Shown here: one piece after another, positions 43,871 through 53,876 of the stretch
How positions within the stretch are numbered: position 1 is the first letter of the stretch
Layout: every line of letters starts with the position of its first letter
Source of the DNA: Aphrocallistes beatrix
Taxonomy: Eukaryota > Porifera > Hexactinellida > Sceptrulophora > Aphrocallistidae
Length of the DNA: 64,000 nt
Assembly: GCA_963281255.1 (NCBI GenBank)
Contig: OY725503.1
Location: 2,790,001 to 2,854,000 of the forward strand
Reading direction: 5' to 3'
Notes under the pieces: model-generated
Database searches by the model: none
What the model was told of the DNA's origin: nothing
Seen by the model: the letters and a program-made list of their open reading frames with translations, nothing else
Made by a program: the position numbers and the translations under genes

Positions 43871-43871
<1 letters not shown>
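43384..43871. mobile_element. TA-flanked MITE, 488 bp
   Basis: GGGTGCTCCAAAAAATTCCA and its inverse at the right end; TA at 43382-43383 and 43872-43873. Inverted arms exceed 120 bp. A (TA)n tract and a Helitron 5' end remnant (TAATCGAGTTTTAATATGAA) follow to about 43940. Confidence 0.8.
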
Positions 43872-43916
<45 letters not shown>

Positions 43917-43939
43917 TTAATCGAGTTTTAATATGAAGG

Positions 43940-44860
43940 ATACTTCATAATATTCTAACTTGATTCAATACGAGTCCTATGTAGAAAATGAAATTGGGCC
44001 CAGGAGGTTAGTTCATAATAAATGGGTGTTTATATTATACGCGGGTTCACAATAAGCGACTCTGACTGTATACACATTCTATTAAAATTTCATCCTTCTT
44101 TCACCTAAATTGGCTCAGTAAAAGTCGAAAACAAATCAGTGACAATGACGTTATATTTCCATTAATAATCCATAGCCAAAAGAATTTTAGTAATTTTGAC
44201 ACTATTTTTTCATATTTCTCTTGATTCGTAATATCAAAAATCTTGTTCATTATGTTCTACTCTTCGAGATCTATTGAAAACCGTTGAGTTTTCGCTTCTA
44301 TGTTGAATTTGCAAAAGGTTATCACACTTATAAGTGCTGAAAAAAAAGTCTCTGATAATAGGATTTAAAAAATATTTATATATATCACTCAATTTCAATT
44401 AGTATTAATTACTTTGTAATATTAAATAACATTCAAATATCCTTATTCAACAACTTATAGCAGTCCTTGACTTCGAAATATGGTATTCCAAAGATTTTCA
44501 CATTCAAAAGTGTGAAAAACTAGCCCCATCCGATAGTATCCGCTGGAATCCCAGATCTATAACTTCCTTCAAACATGCCAGATTATCATTTGAATTTTGA
44601 ATTCGTATCCAGCATTGAATTTCCTGCAATTTGATATATATATATTGACCATATTTGGAGAATTTTTTGGTTGTCCGTGCATAGCAACGGCCAGGGATTT
44701 TTTCACATTCCTGGCCGTTGCTACGAACTTGAAGTCAAAAAATTCTCCAAATGTGTCCAATATAGTATATATCAAGCATCAAAATGATGATCAGGCATGG
44801 TTGAAAGAAGTTATAGGTATGAGACATTTCGCATCAAAAATGTGTGCTTTTAAATCGAAT
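43940..44860. repeat. Repeat mosaic, no gene
   Basis: Contains the right end of a CAGTCAG-type MITE (to about 44064), a Helitron fragment (44070-44165), and a decayed TTAA-family body with the hairpin module (44630-44790). Confidence 0.5.
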
Positions 44861-45094
44861 TTAAGGTTGGCCTTTCCTATAATAGCAAACCTTTGACTTT
44901 TGCAACCGATTCATTCAATTTTTTCAGAACAGATTTGTATCGCAGAGTTATCTACAAAACTGCATTAATAATCGAAATAATTCAACAAAATTTTAAAATA
45001 TAAAATAATCAATTTACATGAAAGAAATAGGACACAATATGCTTACAACCCTTTAGAAACTTTTCAAATTCTTTCATAAATCGATGATCTAACT

Positions 45095-47085
45095 CAGTGT
45101 TTCCCAACCTTTCCATTTGTAACGCCCCCTAAGGTGCTTGCAACTTTCATAAGGCCCCCCTACTTCATTATGTATTAAATCAGTTTTTAATTAGTGATTA
45201 CGCGTATATGTAATTATAAAAGTTAGAGTATTATGGAATGATAAGACTTTATCAATATGTTTACTAAGATTATAAGTACTAGTACTTGTAGTAATATAAG
45301 TTGAAACATGTGATCCTTGACATTGGTGGCTCTTTGCTAGTTTGATTACATCAGGTTCTAACTGAGTCAGTGAGAGTCGTAAGTCACCCTTTGTGGCTAT
45401 TTCCAGGCGATTTCTTTGTTTTGTGAGGAGATTAATAACTACGCTAAAACCCTTCTCGACAAGATATGATGATGGAAATGCGACAAACATCAGCTTTACT
45501 GCTTGGTATATGTGGGGATAGCGCTCAGATACTTCGTTCTTCATCCGCATTTGGTGAATATGGCTTTACATTCGATATCATTCTGCAAATCGAGGAATTC
45601 TTCTTGCAATTGTGAGTCCAAAGTTTCTACATTAGTTGCAAATGGATTTACAAAATCGGGGATAACTAGTTCTGTCAAATCCTTGAACCGAATCAACATA
45701 TCTTCTCTAAGGGAATCGATATGCGAACAGTAATTGTTAATATTTTCATCTGTAATGGTGATGTTATTTGTCATATCCAGTTCACGCAGACATAGTAAGT
45801 GCCCAAATTCACGACAAGCAATATTCTGTCGGAACAAGGTTAGTTTACTTAGGAAAGATAGAACAATTCCCTTCGCTTGAATAAGGGTAGTATTACTCCC
45901 TTGAATAATACTACCCTTTTTGATCATTATATTAAGTTTCTCGAATATGTCGGCTAAGTAAGCGACATCAATCCTTACCAGTTTAACCTTTTCTGCCAAA
46001 GTTGGATCATGTTCTTCAAAGAATTCGACAATAGAATCAAAAAGTTGATGGAACCGTTTCAAACAATTACCTTTAGAAAGTCACCTAACTTCAGTGTGAA
46101 GAAGGAGGCGTTTGTAATTTTCGTCATTGTTGTCACAAATTTGCTGAAAGATTCGATCATTCAGCGGATTCTTTTTTATTTTATTCGTTGCAGTAATCAC
46201 GATTTGCAAAGACTGGTAAAGATCAACTGTTAGGTGCTTTGCAATCAAATGCTGACGATGTATGACACAATAAATGATAAATATATTAGGTACAGCTCGT
46301 TTTAGATGAGCTATGAATCCACGATGTCATCCAATCATTGAAGGTGCTCCATCAGTAGCGCATGCAACAATATTTCCTAATGGTATGCTCTTCTGTTCAC
46401 AAAATTGCTTAACGACTGCGAATATTGACTCACCCCTTGTATCTGTTTCTAATGGCTTGGAGAAGAGCATTTCTTCCTTAGATACACCGTCACGAATATA
46501 TCGTACATACGCCATAAGCAAAGCTTTGTTACCACGCAAGGTTGACTCACCAAGCTGCAAAGCGAATTCTGTCGTTTGTAGAACTTCACACAATTGTTGT
46601 TCAACATTTAAAGCCATTTCGTCGATCTTCCTTGAAACTGAGTTATTACTTAAGGGAATTGATTTAACTACACTAGATGCATCTTGATGCATGACAGTAG
46701 AAATATCCTCACTTATAGCTGGAAGAATGAGCATTTCGCCAATGGTATGAGGTTTTCCACATTTAGCGATTAAGAGAGAAATATTGTAAGATGCAATAAG
46801 GCCATCCGCATTTTTATTCTGAACTTTGTTAAACATTCCATCAATGGAACTACGTTTTCCAAACTGCTTTTGAACAGCCTGGAAATAATTGAGATCCTTG
46901 TCTTTCTTATCAGGGTGCTTCTTTGTCAAGTGTTCACACATTCGTGAAGGTTTCATAGCTTCATTAGAAAACACTTGATTGCAGAGTAAACAAAAGGGTA
47001 ACTGTTGATTAGTAGGTGAAGGGATGAACCCAGATTTCAAGTAATCTATGGAGTATTGGCGGAATTTTTTCTTGTTCTTTTCACT
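45095..47085 (-). pseudogene. hAT transposase pseudogene (ZBED5/FAM200/SCAND3-like)
   Basis: The left end CAGTGTTTCCCAACC is a hAT terminus. The minus-strand frame from 47040 begins with a C2H2/BED-like finger (FCLLCNQVFSNEAMKPSRMC ... HLTKKHP), then SLLIAKCGKPHTIGEMLILP, SRKIDEMALNVEQQL, and the catalytic-region VACATDGAPSMIG. It continues with RGFIAHLKRAVPN, FIIYCVIHRQHLIAKHL, a long helical part, and the C-terminal PSSYLVEKGFSVV dimerisation motif to 45191. Interruptions: TGA after PSMIG (about 46327, an Arg codon in relatives), TGA at the Trp of VRxLSKGN (about 46080), and a frameshift near 45545. The right terminus was not found; a LINE tail abuts. Confidence 0.8.
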
Positions 47086-47088
47086 TTA

Positions 47089-47398
47089 GCTGCGCCTGTT
47101 GAGTGGAATCTTCTGCCTCCGAGCATTCGGAATGCCCCCTCACTTCTTCTCTTCAAAAAACTCTTGAAAACTCATCTTTTCCGTATCGCGCACGACACAT
47201 CCACTTAAATTAATTTCAATGCATATACATACCTTACAAGCATACATACACAAACATACGCATACATACACATACATACGCATACATACACATACATACA
47301 TAACACACACCTACTTTTATTGAATTGTACAGCGCACTTGAACATATTAATATGGAATCTGCGCTATATAAATGTATATTATTATTATTATTATTAAA
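47089..47398 (+). mobile_element. 5'-truncated L2/CR1-like LINE 3' end
   Basis: An open piece reads AAPVEWNLLPPSIRNAPSLL then FKKLLKTHLFRIAHDTST and stops at 47206-47208. This is the typical last 40 residues of CR1/L2-clade polymerases (..WN.LP..IR.A.S...FK..LKT.LF). The 3' UTR has a CATA microsatellite, GCGCTATATAAATG, and ends in (ATT)n, the tail style of L2-like elements. Confidence 0.75.
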
Positions 47399-47559
47399 TC
47401 TTTGACAAAAACCAAAATGCCCCTAGGAAAGAACAGCCTTAATAGGAGGTAGTCTCTTTGCTATCAAATGGAATTACATATGAATGTATGGCTCTTGCGG
47501 TTTTTATAATATGACCCCAACTGATAAAAACACGTCTCCATAGCAATACTGCAATGTAG

Positions 47560-47887
47560 CAACATTCCATGAAAAAATTCCAAATTTTTCGTATTAACCC
47601 ATTTACACCACAGTTTTATGCGAAAAAATGTATAATAAAAACACTTAGAAGTGCAAATCAATAAATTTGTCACAAATATAACTATTGCGCAACCATATGG
47701 TAACTAATCTAAATTTTAACAACGGATATGGGTACTTTGACACCATATTTAAATATTCTGGTAAAACATTTCCATTGTGCTTTGTTAATGATTTAAGGCA
47801 GCCCGTGTATTATTTCAACCATCTTCTACCGCATGCCTAGTCCCTAATCCGCAAGTTACTGTGAGGCCGTATATACAGTAGGCTATG
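47560..47887. mobile_element. Right part of a CATAGCC-family element
   Basis: Matches 1690-2001 (CAACGGATATG, TTTGACACCATATTTA, GTTACTGTGAGGC) and ends ACAGTAGGCTATG at 47887. The left half is missing. Confidence 0.65.
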
Positions 47888-48029
47888 GTCTGTCATACTG
47901 TTATAATCGATATCACTCGAAAAATCATTAAATTTGTCAATTTTTAAATTTTTTTGATGCGTAATGATGACGTCATAACAGAGTGATTAGTCATCATTTT
48001 CATATTTGGGAAATATTCATATACACATT

Positions 48030-49988
48030 CATAGCCTACTACATACAGGCCGTTTCACTACTTTAGACCAGGGATAAGATAAAGTCGAGTTTTTAATACA
48101 ATTAAATTTAACACAATATCATTTTGATATATTTAATATCGTGTAATTATACATCCTCTACCCCACAATAATGATATTACTGACTGCTGGCATAATTTAG
48201 TTGACGGACAAGGAATACTACATAAATATATAGGTGTATATATATATACATATATTAATTAGAGGTAAGTTTAAGTATCTTCCTTTGAGTATCTTTCCGT
48301 CAATACAGCAATTAGTACACTCAAAAGCCCAATCCTCACATTCTTCATCCTCAATTTTTAGAATAGCCACTGAGCCTCATCCAAATGCTCCAGGTGCGTA
48401 TCGAAACTGGGCGAGTGGACACATGTGTCATCAACAAACGCCTGTACATTTGGACACCCTCGTAGAGCCTGGTCTACCGCTCGCTGATAGGTAGCCTGTG
48501 AGTTTGACAATCCAAAAGGCATGCGGTTGAATTCAAACTGGCCGCGAGTTGAAACAAACGCAGTGAACTCCCTATGCTTTTCCTTCACAGGAATGCCCCA
48601 TCCAGTGTAGAGAATACAGTTGCCCCTCCCATACGATCGAAAACATCTCGGGTATCCGGCATCGGATAGGCATCTCGCTTCGTCACATCGTTGAGATCCC
48701 GGAAATCTACGGCAAATCGATGGGTCCCGTCCTTTTTCTTCACTAAGATCACTCGACTCGCCCAAGAGGAAGAAGAGGGACGTATGATCCCATTCTCGAG
48801 CATTTCATCTATCTGCTTGGATACCTCCACCTCAATTTCCGGAGAAACACGCAACGGCCGGCTTCTGATCGGCCGCTCATCCAGAAGAGTGATAACGTGT
48901 CCCGCGGTTCCAATTTCGCGCGGGTTCTTCGGGTTCTCCGCGAAAACGTCTTTCCATCTCGACAGCACCTTGTGTATGGCTGTCTCTTCTCGCGGTGATA
49001 GTTTCGGGTTAATATCGAACCTGGCCTCCAAGCTATCTCCCTCCTTTCCCATCTCAGTCTGCATAATTTCTGCTCTAGTCGCCGCGTATCCCCGCGTGCC
49101 GCAGCTAAAGAGGTTTTCCAACAACCACCTAGCCTAACTCTCATGTTTTCCCAATCGAAAGTAGTATTCTTGAAGCGCGCGAGGAACCTTCGCCCCAATA
49201 TAACCACCCTATTGTTAGTATCGAGTATTTCGATTTCGTATTCTAGTGGTCGACCATCCCCCACATCCATCGCCACGCAGGCCGTACCACAGACCGCAAG
49301 CGCTGTCCGCCCTAGCCCATACACTTGACTGTACTTTGTGCTGTAAGGAATATTCATCTTTTGTACGGTGCCTCTGTCCACCTCCGAAGGATCCGCCCCC
49401 GTGTCCATCATTACATTGATGGGTTTGCCGTTCCATTTAACTGGTACCACAACCGCCGTCTCATGTACAACACTATGCTGCGTCGTGGCCAGAAATACCC
49501 CTCTTCGACTTCGTGTATGTAGGCAATAGCGGACCTCGTGTCCTCTTTCGCCACATTTCGCACAGTGCCGTTCCGGGCATTGGGCCATAAAGTGCCTGTT
49601 CGAGTCGCAAATAAAGCACCGACCCTTCTTAGGGAATTGGCTTGCCGGATACTTCCTTGTAGGTCCATCCCGCCTCCCTATTGCCCTTTGCTGCGTGGCG
49701 CATCCTTACATGTATAGAAACAGTTGAGAGCTAACATTCAAGAACAAATACAACGTAAAAGTAAAAAGGAACCATATAACAGAGAAAGAAAATAGCCATA
49801 ACATTGATATTAATTTATTGGAACGTAGACTAGTTTCATATACTGATGCATCAAACAAATGATGAATTAGCAGATTTGGAACAAAAATTATTTATTCATA
49901 TTATGGGTGCGTAAGAAAATCCACTTTATCTTATCCCTGGTACCATGGAAAATTGTTCAGTGAAACGGCCTGTATGTAGTAGGCTATG
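48030..49988 (-). mobile_element. CATAGCC-family element carrying a gypsy fragment, copy 2
   Basis: Both terminal repeats are intact: CATAGCCTACTACATACAGG and its inverse, continuing through CCGTTTCACT and GGGATAAGATAAAGT. The 7-bp duplication ACACATT is perfect (48023-48029, 49989-49995). It is inserted in a Helitron-like body (47888-48029, resuming at 49989), whose uninterrupted form reads ATACACATTCTATTAAAA. Homologous to copy 1 over its length. Confidence 0.9.
48358..49668 (-). pseudogene. Ty3/gypsy gag-protease-RT fragment, copy 2
   Basis: Same segment as copy 1. The second zinc knuckle CAKCGERGHEVRYC is intact, the first reads CFICDSNRHFMAQC, and the protease site NVMMDTGADPSEV is intact. 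RT keeps VKKKDGTHRFAVDFRDLN and the active-site FVDDTCVHS. A frameshift lies near 49100 between the protease and RT frames, and a 17-bp deletion relative to copy 1 near 48595 interrupts RT. RT ends at the same position as in copy 1 (HLEHLDEA), followed by the same Cys-rich tail, so the truncated segment was already fixed before the copies separated. Confidence 0.75.
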
Positions 49989-50047
49989 ACACATTATATT
50001 AAAATTTCACCCTCTAATCACCTAAAATGGCTGAGCTATAGTTATAC

Positions 50048-50090
50048 CATAGCCTACTGTATATATATACAGTATATACAGTAGGCTATG
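50048..50090. mobile_element. 43-bp CATAGCC element consisting only of termini
   Basis: CATAGCCTACTGTATA, then ATATACAG, then TATACAGTAGGCTATG; flanked by the 7-bp duplication GTTATAC (50041-50047, 50091-50097). Confidence 0.85.
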
Positions 50091-50255
50091 GTTATACTTA
50101 TGCATCCTAATATTAAAAATATAGATGTACGGATACTTCAACAAAAATAACTAAAATGAGAACTACAATTAGTGTCTCTCATAAATTGCTGTATAGTATA
50201 CAATCAGTAACTATGGTTGCAGTTTAGAAAAATCCTATAAAGTATTTATGAACTA

Positions 50256-50798
50256 TCCTTAAATTAAAACTCGATTAATTTATTTGTGTATATATATTTA
50301 TACTTCTGTAACTAATTGATTAAAGAAACTGCAAGGCACATAAAACTAATTTGGCATGTGGCTTTCCTTTGGCTATGGCTCCACTAAGTTTTGACCTCAG
50401 AAGCAAATGTCCGCTCAGCATGGAATTATGACGTCATTGTCACCTTTTTATAATTAGAAATTTCTGTTTTTATACTATAACTCAGCCATTTTAGCCAATA
50501 AAAGACTGAAATTTTGATAAAATGTGTATATTCATAAATCTCAAATGTTATTCAACTCTCATTAAAAAATGGTTTCTCGTCACTCTGTTCATCACGTTAT
50601 CATTGCGCACCAAAAATTGACAAATTGACAAATTTGATTTTTCAAGTGATATCGATTATACAAGTATAACAGACGTATTAATTAAGAGATGTTATTTACC
50701 CTATAATTAATTAATGTGATCTTGGGCACCCAAATTCCGCCTATGACGAACACAAAGTGTCTGCCAGCAGCGCAGCACAAGCAAGCGAAGCGCTCTTG
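50256..50798 (+). mobile_element. Helitron-like element, full length 543 bp
   Basis: A|TCCTTAAATTAAAACTCG at the left and CTTG|T at 50798. One TGACGTCA is kept (about 50428); the other has mutated (ATCACGTTATC). Confidence 0.8.
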
Positions 50799-50833
50799 TT
50801 CCTATTATTATTCGACGAAAATGACATCATATA

Positions 50834-51727
50834 CACTGCCTGAACAAAAGTATTCGTACACCCCATAATTCCCCATACAAATAGTTATAATACTGATTTA
50901 TTTAGCGAGTCAATGTATTTAATTGGTAAGAGATACACTTAATTTGACTTCAAATTCGAATTCTCCACATTCAAATTACCCACTTTATAAATTTTAACTT
51001 AGTTACTCTTCTTCAAGATTAAGTAGTTTCAGCATTTGCTTTCCTATGCCACATGTCGCGAGTGATCACCATTGTATATGATGGCATTGGTGGTATGAGG
51101 TGGCGCAGTTTGAAAAATTTTAACCTTGCGGGTGTGTAAACAAGTTGAAAGATTAAAAAGTGAGTAATTCGAATATAGAGAATTCGAAAATGAAGTTAAA
51201 TTAAGGTGAGACTAATCTCAAAAATCAATATTATAGTAGCGCTAATTGAATGGTACAAAATCATCACTCTATACTAAGTACACCTAAAACGTGCGAGAGT
51301 ATACTGCTCCTATGCATAGTTTACTCTGAATCCATACTTAGTATGATCCATATCAATTACAGCCACAACTTATGTTGAGCATAACTCAACTTCAGTACTA
51401 CATAGAGTCAAAATCAAAATTGCGTTATGAAGCATATTCAATAAGGAACAAATTGGCTCGATTAGAATGTTTTAAAAAGTGATTATATTTTTAATTAATG
51501 GAAATTTTTCTTAAAAACTTACAGATAAACTAGTTCGGATATCAGACTATAGAAATATATCAATTTAAAACAAATCTAATATTCATCCAAAATTTCCAAT
51601 TTTGAGATTAGCCTCACCTTAAGCGTATCTCTTACCAATTAAATACCCTGACTCGCTAAATAAATCAGTATTATAACTATTTGTATGGGGAATTATGGGG
51701 TGTACGAATACTTTCGTTCAGGCAGTG
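50834..51727. mobile_element. TA-flanked MITE, 894 bp
   Basis: CACTGCCTGAACAAAAGTATT and its near-inverse end, TA at 50832-50833 and 51728-51729. A longer relative of 3047-3518. The middle (about 51240-51600) has no homologue elsewhere in the window and may be an insertion. Confidence 0.8.
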
Positions 51728-51729
51728 TA

Positions 51730-52350
51730 TTCAGTAAAAAATGTGGATTTGAATCTTTCATAAATAATAATGCGCTTTAACAAATTAAATAAAACGCAAC
51801 AGTTCATTTTCGAACTTAGTTTATTTTGACTCAACTCTGAAAAACTTTTTTAGGTTTTAGCTCTAAATATATTATCATCAATGTATAAGAAACTGCTGTT
51901 TTTGCATGGAAATTTTCTCCGTACTGCGTGTTCATTTGGTTCGGATTTACCGGTTTAAAAAATATTCTTTTACATATTTCGAGTTTTACTTGGCTTTTTA
52001 TTAGTGTAGGGTATATAATATCTCAAATTGGTTTATATCACAATTCTGAGCACTTTCAAAGGGAATTTTTAAAACTCAGATTTTCGGACGAATTGTCCAG
52101 AAAATTTTCTTCCGGAAATTTAGAATTTCTTGGACTTTTGATATGTTTTCAATGCTACCTTTGACTATCTTTAGTGATATTTTGGTTTGTTCATATTCTT
52201 TTCGTTTTTCGTCGATTACTCTTGCACTATTAAAAAATTGCTGTTGCAAAAATAGTCTGATCTCCTTGGATGAATGTTCTTTGGAGCTCTAACAGCCATT
52301 CAAAAGTAGATGATTTTAATCAATTACTACTTCGTATATATGGAGTAAAG
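51730..52350. other. Intergenic, AT-rich
   Basis: A short plus ORF (78 aa, 51928-52164) has hydrophobic stretches but no recognisable domain. No terminal repeat. Confidence 0.4.
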
Positions 52351-52352
52351 TA

Positions 52353-53709
52353 CAGTCTGACACGAAATTATTTACAATTTTAAATTAAACATTTTTTATA
52401 TTTATAGCGTTTACTTCAGAAAATCGCAATATTTTATATTTGCATAAGCAACAAAGAATTCTTTTTACAATATTACAACTAGTAATTTATCTTTTTCCCT
52501 CCAGAGGCTATGACCAGATCGCATCTTTTTTTCATCGATTTTGTGAACTTGGTCAGAAAATCCGGATCAAAAGTTTCCCACTGCGAATATATCATCGTTT
52601 CCACCTCGTCAATTGTCTTGGGAGAGTTAACCATTATTCGTTGCTTTAGTACTCCCCATAAATTTTCAATGGGATTCAGATCGGGGCTATTAGGAGGTCA
52701 ATCTATGCTTCTTATCCGGTGTGTCTCTTTGAAAGCACATGAAATTTTAGATTTATGGATACTCGAGTTATCCTCTTGCAGTTTCCAGCCATCAGGATAT
52801 AATATTTCTGCTGTCTGAAACAAAACTTCATTTAATACATCGCAGTAATGTTCTGAATTGAAATTTTGCTTGAATATTTTCACTGGTGTGGCACCACGAG
52901 CTGAAATGCCTCCCCAAATGTGTACTTTTGGTGTATGACGTGGAATGTTAAGGATTGGACGTTCGCCTTTTGTCCACATTTGAATTTTTCCTTGATTGAG
53001 CCAAATTGAACATTCATCTGTGAATATTATTTTATGCCAATGAATATTCCTATGTTTTTTGGCCCAATCAACGCGTGTTTTTTCATTCTGGGGGGTAATT
53101 CCAGGTCCTCGAATTGGTGTTTTCTTGGAAAACCCCATACTTTTTATTGTCCTGCGTACAGACTCTCTCGAGATATTCAGACCCTGAGAAGCTTGAAATT
53201 CATTTGCTAAACTTCTCACAGAAATGCGCGGGTTGTTTCGAAGTTTAAATGACAGAGAAATCTTATTATTCTTTGACATTTTCATTGGTCTCCCTGCTCC
53301 TTTACGATGTTTCAAACTTTGGAGTTTTGAAAGCTTAGTCCTGACATTATAGACGGTCTTCAATGAGACTCCACAACGCTTCGCAATTTCTTTCACAGTG
53401 GTTGTTTTCGATTTTAATAACTCAGATACGTTTTCACGCTTGCTCTGTTGCATTTTGTGAAGAATTTAGATCAAGTAATTACAAGTATGAGAGTACACGA
53501 GAAAATATTTGAAATTTGTACAGTAATCTCGCAAGATGACGCTACAAAAAAAATTGGAAAACAAATTTTGGAAAATAAAAGTCGAAAGCAGAAATTTTGA
53601 ACTATTTGGGGTGTATAAAGTGATTCAGGGTTATTTATTTATTTATCTTGAATGATTACGGGTTTCTATTAAACAACAAAAAAAATGTAAATAGTTTCGT
53701 GTCAGACTG
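52353..53709 (-). mobile_element. Complete Tc1 transposon, 1357 bp
   Basis: Terminal repeats CAGTCTGACACGAAA(T/C)TATTTAC at both ends, TA duplications at 52351-52352 and 53710-53711. It contains one transposase gene on the minus strand, typical of Tc1 size and organisation. Confidence 0.92.
52479..53453 (-). pseudogene. Tc1 transposase, one in-frame stop
   Basis: ATG at 53453 to TAG at 52479-52481, 324 codons, interrupted only by TGA at 52698-52700. The N-terminus has two helix-turn-helix units (IAKRCGVSLKTVYNVRTK; RISVRSLANEFQ ... ISRESVRRTIK) and a GRP-like linker (GAGRPMK). Catalytic DD34E: Asp in IIFTDECSIW, Asp in LQEDNSSIHKSK, Glu in SPDLNPIENLW, exactly 34 residues between the last two. 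The stop sits where Tc1 proteins usually have Trp (D-W-P). Otherwise intact, so inactivation looks recent. The second Asp block (EDNSSIHK) is unusual next to the common DNDPKHTS. Confidence 0.9.
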
Positions 53710-53876
53710 TATCATGTGGCTAAATTATTTTGATGCTTGAGTATTTTTTATAGAGTATATTCCTTATATCAACAATTGAGTTTACTAAATAGTCTATACT
53801 ACTGTATTTTGAATATTTTAACAAATCAATTTTTAGATCTTAAGTTATCTCTGCACTGGTTATCGTTGTGTTTAAA

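Larger units (their letters stand above)
44865..47438. mobile_element. TTAA-target element hosting hAT and LINE insertions
   Basis: Left GGTTGGCCTTTCCTATAATA after TTAA (44861-44864). Right end CCCCTAGGAAAGAACAGCC before TTAA (47439-47442). Left-arm sequence up to GATGATCTAACT (45094) matches 41969-42205 and is then cut by the hAT element. Confidence 0.65.

Noticed and set aside
45503-46687. Plus-strand ORFs over the hAT pseudogene
   Set aside because: Antisense to recognisable hAT transposase motifs on the minus strand.
52698-52700. TGA read as Trp (alternative genetic code)
   Set aside because: The CBS, NLR-like and Mutator-like genes are long frames using TGG for Trp with no internal TGA, so the standard code fits; TGA occurs only in decaying transposases.
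53868-53876. Upstream GTG start for the NLR-like ORF
   Set aside because: Eukaryotic initiation expects ATG; the first in-frame ATG is 53877.
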